DNA of 64,000 nt. Source: Farysia itapuensis (Eukaryota; Basidiomycota; Ustilaginomycetes; Ustilaginales; Ustilaginaceae). Where the stretch lies: positions 1-64,000 of the forward strand of contig JALBYC010000027.1 in NCBI GenBank assembly GCA_023212645.1. Reading direction: 5' to 3'. Position 1 is the stretch's first letter. Each line of letters begins with the position of its first letter. A program made the translations under genes and the position numbers. Below, one piece after another: positions 10,201 to 18,749 of the stretch. Below the pieces are notes generated by a model. It ran no database searches and was not told where the DNA came from. It was given only the letters and a program-made list of their open reading frames with translations.

Positions 10201-11773
10201 CTCCGCTATGCCAAAGGCAGACGTGCGCCCCTTCCACAAAAGCCTCAACCAGACGACTGGCGAAAGTACGTCGCTTTCAAAAGACAAGCCTGGCGTAGTG
10301 GTCAGCTCGTCCCTCTCGGCGAATGACCTGTTCAAATCAGCGCAGCTGGACGGAAACGAGTTGACGAGGGAAGCACTTGTTGAGATCAACTTTGCACGCG
10401 TACTGCGTGTTCTGAAAGCCTGCAAGATCGACCGACAGCGGTTGGATCTGTGGAAGCTGTGGCTTGGCACAGAGTCTCTGGACAACATGCTGGACATTAC
10501 GCGCATCGAGGACCTTTCCTATCTCGGGCTGGTGCAGCCTGAAGGCGAAGATCTAGATTTCGCCGTGGAAGGTGGAGAGGAAAGATCGGCGGCTGAAGCC
10601 CCAGGCGCGGCACAGCTGAGCGGAGGAAGCTCTTTTCGATACCGCCAACGCGCTGAGAAGGTCAAGGCAAGGTGGCGCGCGTCTGTCGCCACACCGGACC
10701 CGTCGGACGTATGGGACGTGCTTGAACGCAAACTTGACGAAGTTTTGCTTCTCTTCGAGTTCCAAAGCGACCGGGCTAAACTGATCAAGCTGCTGCTGAC
10801 GGTGCACGAGCAGTTGCACCCAGAACACATGTACCGCGACAAATCGCTGCGTGCAGCGCCGATCGAGCTAGCTCCCGCCTACGACCCGACTACAGAAGTG
10901 GGGAGTGTCGCCGGAGGTGCGTTTGGGTCGCGAAACCCAGCGTGGCAGAGAGCAGGTGTGCCGCGACTCGAGTTCTTTGCCGACCTGCAGGCGATTCTCG
11001 CAGCGCTGCCGGGAAATGAAGCGACGACCAATGCCGAGTACATTACGCGCAAGCCTCCTGCGATTCTCGACGAGCTGGAGACGGTTGCGATGCCGATGGG
11101 TTTTCATCACCAACAGCACCATCATCCGCAGCAGCAGTATCCGACACGCGCGCCGACCTCGCTCGTGGAACAACTCGAGGCACAGGCACAGTCTGGAGCG
11201 TGCAACGGCGAGGACGGCTTGAAGCAAGACGCTGAACAAGAAGAAGAAGAGATTGTGACGCCGCGTATGCCGTCGCTGCCGCTTCCATACCGGAAATCAA
11301 TGCCGCCGTTCGACCCCGCGCCAATGTCTGCACGCGATACGCCGTCGCCGACGATTGAGCCGTCGAGCGCGCCGACCCCGCGACGCTCGATCTTGACTCC
11401 CCCGCCCAATACCACTGCCGCTACGCTTCCGGCACATCGCGAAAGCAGTTCCCGCTCGAGCTGGTGTCCCTCGAATCACGTCACGTTCTGCAGCACGCCC
11501 AGCAGAGCGTCCCCCTCTCCAGGCCCGGGTGCGGGGTCTACAACGTCGGAAGTACCGCCAACGCCGCCGACGGCCACAGCAGCGGCAGCGGCGTCTACAA
11601 CGTCGCTCGCAGTGCCTTCTTTCCGACGCCATGGTCCCTCGCATCATCTGCCCAACGGCACACCTGCCACGAGCACAGGCCCAAGCACGCCTCAAAAGCG
11701 TATGCCCCGAATCCCCGCACGCAACAACTCAGTCCTTCGCACGCCTACTTCCGAACCACCCTCCCTCGCTTAG
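7205..11773 (+). CDS. Large dysferlin-domain (DysFN/DysFC) protein, Mug65/Spo73-like
   Basis: A 1,522-residue protein recognisable only by a central dysferlin/peroxin-ferlin region at about residues 605-780. The DysFN part is Trp-rich (WEWVYPEWFIDMTGD, then GWQYSGNFGRRFW), and a DysFC-like element follows (FVRRRRWLRLRRRK). In fungi this arrangement occurs in Pex23/24/30-type ER-peroxisome proteins and in the sporulation proteins Spo73 and S. pombe Mug65. No transmembrane segment is obvious here, which favours the Spo73/Mug65 side. Flanking regions are disordered: a basic Ser-rich N-terminus, and a C-terminus with a His/Gln run (about 1300-1315) and Pro/Thr-rich sequence. The open frame extends to 7184, but only through a GTG. 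The first ATG is at 7205. Role in prospore membrane or peroxisome biology is inference. Confidence 0.75.
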   Translation: MTTTFAGPIRPTPLHPLEEGAPLTLQDTRSTFDSVAPVRPESSDLASARSCLPTRGENSDAQPALDKLERLQKTRQAKRNWRRGTGISYASHLLSPNRKKKHQDDNDTHSSSDDEDFGRARDEVKLMITGNPIVGKVVNAASRAKDRFRGTGESPETSPQNDNGHSRFPFARPGSSLRRRFGTAPTSPTNEVPLSATVSFSPPLPSDAFRQSTPDRLDPVERPKSRGLSAKPELVVVDEEGQSHGAPEDHNTRTTRLGNSSASNTSISPLPSSYMSSSASSPGVSPGASPAAEVPTNPMGSHSSISSYTGGPIHDEPEAHVPASSSIGRLGSPSPSLLSDASTDDEDEGSDTSLGSEDGDTSMAFRQASLSLQHGEDITKEQLKHRKKLLRREIKRRKARGEPLEDLEDLQLPDLKTHLGRKVSTRVSKGIHYASGQSRNRRAIERYSPHPGILSLQTKDLSRSSSPFGTAIERSSTPLSAITPSVSQNQAPWTASRRDSVASSRRSSMTGLDSTPAYGDENDINSFLRRFNTADRSTIVSSRNSIRNYLHAPNVLKRHRQKKWEAEMAALERSAAEEAEKHDPDAELDQMLGKIAQQQAPAEAGKVKYEFDVLYENQRGLLVFGLTKFSPRTLFQWDPSPWTSMSNQKSPYNIANAQLPDPSWEWVYPEWFIDMTGDTDEAGWQYSGNFGRRFWPNIHFPHGKVGLPKTGVEGLRHKDARNAVKQEKREQKESTKEDDGFEALKRSARARNNKWTGSPDAFTFVRRRRWLRLRRRKPLVSASTKAHESGAHSVISSPLTEKVSREQSLHHLDPTTVKPGQSDGESSLSGSDESDTTSEDDERLYAPARARASSFFARRLPGHLSNGPDPTKSTDDIEIEKLRRHARQFTGTIRELKSLLPSIIAMDREARTSRAPTGLSASQSSHKWAMLKLRKVDARNPFISWRFVKSRLQDDDMAFASSTLRSIERKYQQRRLATTQGIEATRPNHRRIPSGLMSSSAMPKADVRPFHKSLNQTTGESTSLSKDKPGVVVSSSLSANDLFKSAQLDGNELTREALVEINFARVLRVLKACKIDRQRLDLWKLWLGTESLDNMLDITRIEDLSYLGLVQPEGEDLDFAVEGGEERSAAEAPGAAQLSGGSSFRYRQRAEKVKARWRASVATPDPSDVWDVLERKLDEVLLLFEFQSDRAKLIKLLLTVHEQLHPEHMYRDKSLRAAPIELAPAYDPTTEVGSVAGGAFGSRNPAWQRAGVPRLEFFADLQAILAALPGNEATTNAEYITRKPPAILDELETVAMPMGFHHQQHHHPQQQYPTRAPTSLVEQLEAQAQSGACNGEDGLKQDAEQEEEEIVTPRMPSLPLPYRKSMPPFDPAPMSARDTPSPTIEPSSAPTPRRSILTPPPNTTAATLPAHRESSSRSSWCPSNHVTFCSTPSRASPSPGPGAGSTTSEVPPTPPTATAAAAASTTSLAVPSFRRHGPSHHLPNGTPATSTGPSTPQKRMPRIPARNNSVLRTPTSEPPSLA

Positions 11774-11917
11774 ACTCTCCCCAGCACCTGCAACACCAAC
11801 AACAACACGCATACTCAAGCTATATATACCCCCCCTTACTCCATTTTGTACCACTATTATAGAAAGAAAAAGGTCTTTGTCCTTGTGCTGTGCTGTGCTT
11901 AGGATGGATGCGGTGGG

Positions 11918-13729
11918 CTAGAGAACGAGGTCGTCCTGGTGGTAGTTTTCCTTGACGAGACGGTAGACGTAGGAGGGGGGATGTTCGCCGAGGTTGGTGA
12001 TGAAGACGTGCACGAGGTGCGGGGGGATGTAGTCGAATGCGTTGCTTACGATTTCGGCGTTTTGTACAATGGTCGTGCTATCCGCCAGGCCGAATAGGGC
12101 TTGTGGGGCGGGGCCGTCACCGTAGGCGGTGGAGAAGGTTTGGATGTTGCTCCACTCTGGGCAAATTTTGTAGGTGCCGGTGAGAATTACGACGGGTGTG
12201 CTGTGTTCTTTTGCGGCCAGGGCGGTGGGTAAGCTTCCCGGGTTGGAAAGCAGGCCGCCGTTGGCGAGAACGGCATGTGCGCCAAGTACCACCTTGGACA
12301 CGCGCGGCATCACTGCGTAAATCGACGAATCCGGGATGAGGAGTACGGAAATGCCGCTGACGCGAGCAAGGCGCCGTGCCAGCTCGTGACCGGCACACTC
12401 GGGCGCTGTCTCGGCGACAATCACCGTGAACCGTCGATCGCGTGCGGCGGCGGTGAAAAAAGTCGACACCGTACTCGCCGACGCACTCGTAGCGCCCAGA
12501 GTGAGAATCACTTCGCCCGAGTGAATGTGATCGCGCGAGACGCGGGCAATATTCTCGTTGACCGTCTCAAGCTCGTCAATTAGGTCCTGAATTGCTTGGA
12601 TCAAAAGCGGTTTCAGCAGGTAGGGCCCCGCGCCAGAGTCTCTTTTACCTTTGACGGGACCTTCGGATGTGCTTCGATTGCGACGGTGGGCTGACTCAGT
12701 CACGCCGCTCGCATCTTCTTCGTCGGTGGTGGTCACCTCACTCTCATCTTCAGAGTCTGACGCGCTGTCGTCGTCCAGATCGTTCTGCTCGGCTTTGGCC
12801 TCTCCTTCCACATCTTCAGCAAGACTGGTGGAGGACAAAGACTGCTGTTGCTGCTGCAATTGCTGCACTTGGGAAAGGAGACTGGTATCGAACAGATCGG
12901 AATTCTTGCGCGACAGGGACGGATGGGGCGTAGACGTGTAGCTGCCACTTTCCGCCGGGGTCTGGGCAATACTGGACGAGTTGGATGTTGCCATTGCGCC
13001 GGCAGCCACCAGGTCTGAGATGGAGAAACTTCCGCGCAGAAAAGCGGAGGATCCTTCTGAAAGCTGACCATTGCGGAGAGGATGTGGGCCTGGTCTGACG
13101 CTGAGCGGTGGTAGAGACAGGGCCGAGGTGGCTGTCGAAGTTGTTGGGGATGATACGCCCGATTTGCGCAGATGTGATGGCCGAGCGTTCTGCGTCGTAG
13201 ATGCGCTGCTCTGCGCCGCAGAAGGCTCTTTACTCTCCTCGCGAGGGGCAAACTCGCTATCAAAGGTCGCCGCGACTCGCAGGTCGGAAATGGAATTGGT
13301 CAGGCTGTTGATACCGCTATGATCGGCGGGAGAGCCACTGGGTCCAACGCCATACGCCTTTTCGTGTGCTTCTAGCAAAGCAGCTTTGGCTTCTTCGCGC
13401 AAGAGGTGGACGACACGACGTGTGATATTGCCAATCGACTGCTCGTACGGCTGTGAATGCTGTAGATGGCGGCCAGAAGCCTTGATGATTTCAATGAGAT
13501 GCTGCATCGAGGTATACTTTGCCGACGATACAACGCTCCTGAGCAGCTTGGCCGTTGCCTCTGATACATTCTCTGGTCCGGCGAGCTGTCCTCTTTGCAA
13601 CTGCAGCGATAGTGCGGTGATGAGTTTGAGCGAGGATCGATCTGTGACGATTGACTCTAGGGGCTGGTCGCGATACGAGGACGCAGCTGTCCTGCTCGCG
13701 AGAGTTCCACTGCTATGAATGGCCGGCAT
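11918..13729 (-). CDS. GCD7: Translation initiation factor eIF2B subunit beta (Gcd7)
   Basis: A 603-residue regulatory subunit of eIF2B, the GDP/GTP exchange factor for eIF2. The N-terminal helical part is clear (SAKYTSMQHLIEIIKASG, then NITRRVVHLLREE). The C-terminal Rossmann-like part carries GEVILTLGAT, VIVAETAPECAGHELAR, VVLGAHAVLANGGLLSNPG and a final YVYRLVKENYHQDDLVL, matching Gcd7/EIF2B2. Family members are about 350-380 residues. The excess is one low-complexity insertion (roughly residues 150-370) containing a Gln run, an acidic run and many Ser. The open frame begins at a TTG at 13753; the first ATG at 13729 is used. A four-codon upstream ORF lies in the leader. The gene is divergent from the EF-hand-like gene. 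Confidence 0.92.
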   Translation of the reverse strand: MPAIHSSGTLASRTAASSYRDQPLESIVTDRSSLKLITALSLQLQRGQLAGPENVSEATAKLLRSVVSSAKYTSMQHLIEIIKASGRHLQHSQPYEQSIGNITRRVVHLLREEAKAALLEAHEKAYGVGPSGSPADHSGINSLTNSISDLRVAATFDSEFAPREESKEPSAAQSSASTTQNARPSHLRKSGVSSPTTSTATSALSLPPLSVRPGPHPLRNGQLSEGSSAFLRGSFSISDLVAAGAMATSNSSSIAQTPAESGSYTSTPHPSLSRKNSDLFDTSLLSQVQQLQQQQQSLSSTSLAEDVEGEAKAEQNDLDDDSASDSEDESEVTTTDEEDASGVTESAHRRNRSTSEGPVKGKRDSGAGPYLLKPLLIQAIQDLIDELETVNENIARVSRDHIHSGEVILTLGATSASASTVSTFFTAAARDRRFTVIVAETAPECAGHELARRLARVSGISVLLIPDSSIYAVMPRVSKVVLGAHAVLANGGLLSNPGSLPTALAAKEHSTPVVILTGTYKICPEWSNIQTFSTAYGDGPAPQALFGLADSTTIVQNAEIVSNAFDYIPPHLVHVFITNLGEHPPSYVYRLVKENYHQDDLVL

Positions 13730-13779
13730 GCTTTGCTGGATAAGGTCGTGCAAGAAGAAGAAGATGAAGTGCCAGTCGC

Positions 13780-13791
13780 TCAGAGTGACAT
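13780..13791 (-). promoter_or_regulatory. Minimal upstream ORF (Met-Ser-Leu-stop) in GCD7 leader
   Basis: On the minus strand ATG TCA CTC TGA lies about 50 nt before the GCD7 start codon and is out of frame with it. It is the only ATG between 13730 and 13900 on that strand. Whether it is within the transcript is unknown. It is noted because eIF2B governs reinitiation after short uORFs. Confidence 0.3.
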
Positions 13792-13923
13792 TTTCGACGT
13801 TTTTTTTCGCAACAAACCCGCTCTAACACGATCTCTCGTTTTGATTGCCTCCGCGCCTCCGTGCCTCCACTTCTGCGTGACAGCTTTGACGTAAAGCCTT
13901 TCCACCACGGTACCATCCAGGCC

Positions 13924-15114
13924 ATGTCGCAGATCGACTCGGCGTTCGACGATGCCTACCGCTCGTACAGAATCCAAGCAGGAGACGATGCACGTACACT
14001 GCCCAATCCATATGCCCGGCCAGTACAAGAATCGCCAGCTGGTGGGTTTGTCGTGGGCGAAGAAGCTGGAGGCTTCTTACCGGACCAGGGTGGTGCTCAG
14101 CCATCGCGTCCGACCACGATCCCGCTAGCCTCTGTGCCGGAAGCGCTGACCAATCTGGGGCTGGATGCTTCCGATGCACACGTGCTGTCCATTTTCGCCG
14201 ACACGGCCTATGTACCCGCTTCTGCAGCGCGACGGCGTGACAAGCCGGCCAAAGTCATTGGACGAGAGGAGTTCCGACAGGTGGCAAGCGTCTTGCTCGA
14301 CCAACACGCATCTGCAGCAGCCAAAAGAGATCGAAGTAGCTCGCCGGCTGGTGAAGCTAGTGCATCGGCAAGCTCGCGCAGACCTAAGCGCAAGGCGGCG
14401 ATCAAAAGCCGAGTCAAAGCGCAGGTGTTCAACCAAGATGATGACGATGAGATCGGTGGTGGTGGTGGGGGGTTCATCGTGGACGACATTGACGCCGATG
14501 ATTCCTCCGATGAATTTGGTGCAACAAGGCGAGGGGGAGCAAGCGAAAGTGGTGAAGAAGAGGAAGGTGAAGACGTTGGTGAGGTTACGGCAGGTCGAAG
14601 GCGGCAGCGCGCTCGACCTGCTCCATCTTCACCCAGCTCCGCCAGCGAGGAAGTCGATGCAGAAGACACAGAAGAATCACCCAAGCCTACACGTAGGAGC
14701 AAGAAATCTGCGGCGCAAAGCAATGGCGGTGTGCGCTCCACGTCGTACCTCAACCCACTACAACGAGAATCGGCTCTTGAACTCTACGAAATGCTCCTGG
14801 ATCGGCTACCTCCCTCCACCAACAGAGCCGCACTTACATCCTCCCAGCGAAGGGTCGGAGTGGCGGAGCTGCTGCAGATTCTGCAATCACTCAACGAAAA
14901 GTTGCCGGAGAGGGAGGTGGAGGAAATGCTGCACGAGGGTGCGAAGCTCTTTGCGCCCGCTAGTGCCTCGGATGAACCGGCGCAAGGCGAGCAATCTGCA
15001 CAGCGAAAATCCGTGCAGGCCATCAAAGGGCTCGACTCGGCGCAAGGCGTCCAAGGCGCCAGTGTCGGTCTCGACGAATTCGCAGGCATCCTGGTTCACA
15101 ATCGCCTCTTATAG
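13924..15114 (+). CDS. Acidic protein with degenerate EF-hand-like ends; function unknown
   Basis: A 396-residue protein that I do not recognise as a named family. The N-terminal part (residues about 1-125) and C-terminal part (about 275-396) both look like calmodulin/centrin-type helix pairs. Examples are LTNLGLDASDAHVLSIFAD with GREEFRQVASVLL, and AELLQILQSLNEKLPEREVE with VGLDEFAGILV. No canonical Ca-binding DxDxDG loop is visible, so calcium binding is doubtful. The middle holds a basic KRKAAIKSR patch, a Gly run and a long Asp/Glu-rich acidic stretch with SDE/SEED-type CK2 sites, suggesting a nuclear protein. Centrin-like Rad33 has a related layout, but that is speculation. The frame is open back to a GTG at 13861; the first ATG is 13924. 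Confidence 0.7.
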   Translation: MSQIDSAFDDAYRSYRIQAGDDARTLPNPYARPVQESPAGGFVVGEEAGGFLPDQGGAQPSRPTTIPLASVPEALTNLGLDASDAHVLSIFADTAYVPASAARRRDKPAKVIGREEFRQVASVLLDQHASAAAKRDRSSSPAGEASASASSRRPKRKAAIKSRVKAQVFNQDDDDEIGGGGGGFIVDDIDADDSSDEFGATRRGGASESGEEEEGEDVGEVTAGRRRQRARPAPSSPSSASEEVDAEDTEESPKPTRRSKKSAAQSNGGVRSTSYLNPLQRESALELYEMLLDRLPPSTNRAALTSSQRRVGVAELLQILQSLNEKLPEREVEEMLHEGAKLFAPASASDEPAQGEQSAQRKSVQAIKGLDSAQGVQGASVGLDEFAGILVHNRLL

Positions 15115-15223
15115 CTCACAGCTCCGTCCGAGACAACACCATAGCAGACAAACGACATGACATTGAGAATGGCGGGACAGGACGGGAAATGGCGGAGGAA
15201 GCACGGCAAAGAGAAGGGAGAAG

Positions 15224-16840
15224 CTAGCAGCTTCGTTTTTCAAAAGAGACAAAGACGAGGTTGTATCGCTCGAACTCGTAAGCGATGCGGTCGGTGCGTT
15301 TGTAGCCCTGCAGCGAGAGAGCGTGCAGGATATCTTCGTTGGTGATCAAGGGGATTTTGGCCGAAGCGGAAGCGGCGGCTGCAGAATGCTCCGTGTCTTC
15401 GTACGTCGACACAAACAGGGTGACGGACAGCTTTCCGGGCTCAAACGTTTGAACGATGCGTCGAACGAGGCCAGGCAGGTTGGCAGGGGATCCGTCCATG
15501 CTCGCTTGGTCGGAAGAGCACAGAGAGACATTGGTCTCAAAGGAAGCGTAGGATGAGCCTTGCTCGGGAGTGACGTGAATCGTCCAGTAACCCGCATTGT
15601 CGCGCGTACCCCCTCGTGGCATCACAGCATTGGCCGAGTAGCCGCACGGCTCAAAGGCAAACGCATCAAGCTCGGTGTTGGGGAACAGACCTGTGAGTCC
15701 AAGCTGGTTCGACAGCGCCAAACCAAGTGCATGGCCCTTGTCCAGAGTCACAGGCGCATTGGCGCCTACGCTGCCTGCTTTGTGCGGGAAGCAGTCCGCC
15801 ACCGTCGGATGAGGCAGCTGCTCGTCGAATTCAAAACGGGCGCACGAAGCTGGCGACAGGTGTGTCATCAGAATCTCGAGCGTCTGGTCCTCGACACAGG
15901 GCGAGGGCAAGGTCAAAGGGCGTTCTACGGCCAGATTGGCAAAAGTGTCGAGCGGAGAAGACGCTGCTTCCGGTTCGCGAGCTCCTTCACAGCCCATCCA
16001 GAGCAGCCAGTGGTCGCCGTTCATTTTGCCGACAGTGTAGGCGGAACCGCAGTCAAAGAAACGATCCAGCACGGCCACTTCGAGCATCCAATCGCGGTGA
16101 GGTCCCTTCTGTCGCTCGGGGAACATGAAGCTCTTGCGACTGTAGAAGGCGTACTTGACCAGTGAGCCGAGTTGACGTTCTTGCTCGTGATTGCTGTCGG
16201 AACGGCCGCAGTCACTTTCATCTTCGGCCGAAAGGCCAGTGATCTTTGCGACTCGCGGGAGGGTGGAGAGAGCCTTGTTGGCAATCGTCAGCAGTTTCTC
16301 CAGGCCGAGCAGGAGAGTGGTGGTTCCACACGTTTTGAGAATCAGTTTGTGGGGGAACACAAACATGGACGACTCGCTGAGGAGGTAAGCGTCCACCTGT
16401 GCGCCTTGCACAACGCTGAGCACCTTGCATTTGACAATGTCCAGCATCGACTCCCACACGGCTCTCGGCACAGAGCGCAGACCGAAGTGGTTGGGTCGAG
16501 CGTCTGGATCATCCCAGAGGCACGTAGCGACGTCGGCAGACTCTTCAGCAAACCACAGTTCGAGCAGCTTTTCAGGCCCTTCAAAAGGTCCACAAGCGTC
16601 GTGGAAGTCGTCCGAGACATTGTCGGGGCTGTCTACAGCAGTGGTGACGCTGGAGGCGTCATTGTCGAGCAGCTTGCTTTTCAGCATGTGCTCGCGGGCA
16701 TGGAGTGTTTTGAAATGTTGGGAGTCTTTGACCTGCATCAGCAGATCTGCTGTATCCTGATGGTGAAGATGATGTTTTTCGTAAGGAGAGTAAGGTTCAA
16801 GCCGATCGGCGGCAGCCTCGAAGCCGATGGCGGGCGTCAT
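15224..16840 (-). CDS. SPE2: S-adenosylmethionine decarboxylase proenzyme
   Basis: A 538-residue pyruvoyl-dependent AdoMet decarboxylase, which makes the aminopropyl donor for spermidine and spermine. Hallmarks: FEGPEKLLELWF at residues 86-97, with Glu87 and Glu90 equivalent to human Glu8 and Glu11; the self-cleavage site LSESSMF with processing expected between Glu156 and Ser157; and KTCGTTTLL with the catalytic Cys shortly after. A Ser/His-rich N-terminal extension of about 80 residues and insertions make it longer than the about 335-400 residues usual in the family. It is divergent from the RRM gene. Its start codon overlaps the stop codon of an 84-codon leader ORF, which suggests translational control (see the separate entry). 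Confidence 0.95.
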   Translation of the reverse strand: MTPAIGFEAAADRLEPYSPYEKHHLHHQDTADLLMQVKDSQHFKTLHAREHMLKSKLLDNDASSVTTAVDSPDNVSDDFHDACGPFEGPEKLLELWFAEESADVATCLWDDPDARPNHFGLRSVPRAVWESMLDIVKCKVLSVVQGAQVDAYLLSESSMFVFPHKLILKTCGTTTLLLGLEKLLTIANKALSTLPRVAKITGLSAEDESDCGRSDSNHEQERQLGSLVKYAFYSRKSFMFPERQKGPHRDWMLEVAVLDRFFDCGSAYTVGKMNGDHWLLWMGCEGAREPEAASSPLDTFANLAVERPLTLPSPCVEDQTLEILMTHLSPASCARFEFDEQLPHPTVADCFPHKAGSVGANAPVTLDKGHALGLALSNQLGLTGLFPNTELDAFAFEPCGYSANAVMPRGGTRDNAGYWTIHVTPEQGSSYASFETNVSLCSSDQASMDGSPANLPGLVRRIVQTFEPGKLSVTLFVSTYEDTEHSAAAASASAKIPLITNEDILHALSLQGYKRTDRIAYEFERYNLVFVSFEKRSC

Positions 16841-17091
16841 CTAGGCTGGTGGTGTAGGTAGAGGGGCGCTGATGTGAGCAAGTTGAGGGCGGTGTGATAG
16901 GGAAGGTGCAGAGAAGAAGAAGAAGCCGCGTTGAAGCAGGCAAAGGGAGGCGGGTCAGGAGCTTTGGCTAGGGGCAAAAGGATGTCTTGGCTTGGGCGAA
17001 AGTAGAGCAAAGAAGGGCAAGTCTGTGACAAAGAGGGCGAAGGTGTACAACAATGATTACCACTATTATCGTCTGAATCGTCTGAAGGCAT
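16837..17091 (-). promoter_or_regulatory. 84-codon upstream ORF in the SPE2 leader, overlapping its start codon (ATGA)
   Basis: On the minus strand an ATG at 17091 opens an 84-codon frame whose TGA stop (16839-16837) overlaps the SPE2 ATG (16840-16838) as ATGA. Between 16841 and 17336 this is the only ATG on that strand, so the leader is otherwise ATG-free for about 500 nt. The predicted peptide is Pro/Ser/Leu-rich with a C-terminal LYLHHQPR. AdoMet decarboxylase mRNAs of animals and plants are known to carry polyamine-responsive uORFs; that this one acts likewise is inference. A leader intron ending in the CAG or TAG just before the SPE2 ATG cannot be excluded and would remove part of it. 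Confidence 0.55.
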
Positions 17092-17649
17092 GGAAGGCGG
17101 GCTGGTGGGCGAAGTTGAACAGGATGGCTAGCTCCTCAATCTGGAGGATACGTGTTGCAATGGGTGAGGGTGGTTGCTGGATATGGCGATGAGGAGAGGG
17201 AAGGGGGGAGGGGGCTTTTAGTGCGAGACTGTTCGACAGTTTTTTCGCAACCGGAATGTCAGTCAGTGAGATCTTCTTGGAATTCAATTTTGAAATTCAC
17301 GACGGCTGGCACCAATCGCGACCAAATTACAATTTACATTCTGCAGTGTCATCGTCTTGGCGACGTCAGAACCCCCGTGCCCATGGTTGCTGCTTTCACT
17401 GCGGACCGTCTTAACGTCTTTGACCACTGTCCACATGAATCCCAATCAGAGCATTCTTGCCGGTTTGACCATCAGTCTGCTTTGGTGTCCGTCGCCGCGT
17501 GATACTGCCTTTCGTTCGTCTCTCGTTGCAGACTGATGCATGGTTGGCTGCGAATTGGCGACTTTTGACATGTTAAATCACGCTTTCGCCAACCCAGGCG
17601 TCTAGGCGTCGATTGTGATTCGTGATTGACATTCACAGATTCAGCAAGC
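16841..17649. other. Divergent SPE2 / RRM-gene intergenic region
   Basis: About 810 bp between divergent start codons. The SPE2-side half holds the leader ORF described separately and long purine-rich tracts on the plus strand (pyrimidine-rich in the SPE2 sense), typical of basidiomycete leaders. The remainder, 17340-17649, shows no gene or RNA that I recognise. Confidence 0.6.
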
Positions 17650-18596
17650 ATGTTGAAGGACACGCACGCCATGTCCTCACTGCAGGCAGATCAAAACATG
17701 CATTCATCGGCCTCTGGCGCGTCCAGCAGAAGTTCGCCCTACAGCGTAAGTTGCCACGAGTCGGTCAGCCTGCGTATCGAGTGAGCATATCTAAAGTTGA
17801 TTCGTTTCAATGCTCAGAGAGGATCGAGGGCTGCCCGCGGGGATTCATGGACGCAAGAGTCGACTTCGCAGTCCGGTCGCGATCGGAGAGATCCTCTGTT
17901 CCTCCCTCGCGACAGATCGAATGACAACGAGGTCAAAGCGACGGGCAAGCTTACGATTGAAAACCTGCACTACGACGTCTCGCTACCCGAGCTCAAACAG
18001 CTCTTTGAGCATTTCGGACCCGTCGTGAAAGCCTATATAAAAGTACGTACGCATAGACCTGCGACTGCGCTGGCTTGAAGTGCTCGCTGATGCTCTTCTG
18101 TCTTCAGTATGACCGTTCGGGTAGATCTACCGGCACAGCGACGATCGTCTACGAGAACCCAAACCACGCCATAACAGCCAAGAGAGAATACGATGGCGCC
18201 AAAGCCAAAGGCCAAGTGATCAGTATCACTCAAGAGCTGCGTGCCGACCGGCCCGCAAAGCCCGCTGCAAGCAAGTCGCTTCTCTCGCGCTTCGATCTGT
18301 CGTCAAGACTCGACGGGTAAGTTAAAATACAGACGCGGTAGCAGAGTTTCAAGTCTGACTGACAGTTCTGAAACAGCAGGAGTGCTCCAGGCAGTCGAAG
18401 CACGTTTGCGGACCGCTTAGGTCCCGTACGTGGGGGAACTAATGACGGTAACAAACCTCGCTCCGCTGCGAGACAGCGCCAAAAGCGCAAACCAGCCCAA
18501 GGCAATGAAAACCGCGATGCTCCAGTAGACTCAAGTGCTGCTCCTGTCACTTCGTCTACACCAGCAGTGACTGCTGACGATGTAGACATGTCATGA
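17650..18596 (+). CDS. YRA1: RRM mRNA-export adaptor of the Yra1/ALY/REF type (four exons)
   Basis: The CDS is best read as four exons, 17650-17745, 17818-18042, 18108-18316 and 18377-18596, giving 249 residues. Introns are 72, 65 and 60 nt. Donors are gtaagt, gtacgt and gtaagt; acceptors are ctcag, ttcag and acag (a cag 3 nt further on would drop one codon). The encoded RRM (about residues 78-150) has RNP2 KLTIENLHYDVS and an RNP1-like STGTATIVYEN, with the short loop between them that is typical of REF/ALY adaptors linking TREX to Mex67. Basic Arg/Gly/Ser flanks (RDRRDPLFLPRDRS before it, SAARQRQKRK after it) and a C-terminal DDVDMS fit the family, whose members end in a short acidic helix. 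The family is likely; the specific symbol is tentative. The N-terminal start could be revised by cDNA. Confidence 0.75.
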
Positions 18597-18749
18597 AATC
18601 ACGCTACACTTGTACTGTACATTCATATGCGGCGCTCTGGTTTAATGAGTTTATTAAATTGCGGGAATTAACGTCGCGTTTTTCTGTGAGAATCGTGAAA
18701 ATTGGCGGAGTTCTGAGAAGAACGCCTGTCCTTCTCCTCATCAATCAGC

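Noticed and set aside
17066..17287. A 73-codon frame on the minus strand before the SPE2 leader ORF
   Set aside because: It begins at TTG and has no ATG. It could only matter with non-AUG initiation, for which the sequence gives no evidence.
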